DNA of 64,000 bases from Alphaproteobacteria bacterium. GTDB lineage: Bacteria; Pseudomonadota; Alphaproteobacteria; Micavibrionales; Micavibrionaceae. The translations under genes and the position numbers were made by a program. The first letter of the stretch is position 1; each line of letters opens with the position of its first letter. Location: NCBI GenBank assembly GCA_030426925.1, contig JAUHXT010000001.1, forward strand, positions 85,414 through 149,413, written 5' to 3'. Under the pieces are notes generated by a model, which was given only the letters and a program-made list of their open reading frames with translations, made no database searches and was not told the DNA's origin. Below are positions 63,873 through 64,000 of the stretch, one piece after another.

Positions 63873-64000
<128 letters not shown>

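Overview
The window reads as chromosomal DNA of a Gram-negative alphaproteobacterium. Supporting features are the cox tail order (SDR, ctaG, ctaE, DUF983, surf1), an ECF sigma factor paired with a ChrR-type cupin anti-sigma, an IalB-family protein, an FzlA-like GST-fold protein, the pepA-holC / lptF-lptG block and MlaA/MlaC. Tandem DotA/TraY-like genes bring predatory or host-associated lineages such as the Micavibrio group to mind, but the genus cannot be fixed from the sequence alone. No rRNA, tRNA, CRISPR array or insertion sequence was seen.

Layout. 1-8.6 kb: start of lolA, an SGNH hydrolase, a small secreted protein and ftsK (minus strand), two small hypothetical genes, pheA, a membrane-anchored cytochrome c, and holC-pepA. 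8.7-12.6 kb: lptF-lptG, mlaA and mlaC, all outer-membrane lipid transport. 12.6-24.3 kb: four tandem DotA/TraY-like genes on the minus strand, about 11.7 kb of nearly gapless coding sequence. 24.5-30.5 kb: ettA, then a TerA-like / Ca2+ antiporter / TerD cassette, an unknown gene and a degenerate nuclease-fold membrane protein. 30.5-45 kb: housekeeping and signalling (xseA, putA, purD, a cNMP-EAL protein, tadA, a pseudouridine synthase, rsmD, uppP, an FzlA-like protein, an SDR and a PAS histidine kinase), interrupted at 38.3-39 kb by an AT-rich foreign-looking patch. 45-48.2 kb: an AT-rich accessory island with two paralogous XRE regulators flanking an EgtD-like methyltransferase. 48.2-51.4 kb: a thioredoxin / DsbD / redoxin operon. 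51.5-55.6 kb: acetoacetyl-CoA synthetase, a striking alanine-codon leader ORF, a PLP aminotransferase and a SpoU methyltransferase. 55.6-57.4 kb: ECF sigma, ChrR-like anti-sigma and an atypical receiver. 57.6-60.3 kb: IalB-like, M23 peptidase and Rap1a-like proteins. 60.3-63.7 kb: cytochrome oxidase assembly genes. The last ~290 bases (63.71-64.0 kb) look like foreign, GC-rich chimeric sequence (a TIG-like fragment and an FtsH fragment).

The two most interesting items are (i) the 29-codon leader ORF at 53504-53593, with 13 alanine codons in its last 16, placed at a -10 element and upstream of an aminotransferase, which looks like a candidate alanine-sensing attenuation leader; and (ii) the four-gene DotA/TraY array, whose members share a conserved core but have diverged tails. 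Secondary items are the XRE regulators with a TrmB-like sensor domain, the ChrR/pseudo-receiver module and the Ter/Ca2+ cassette.
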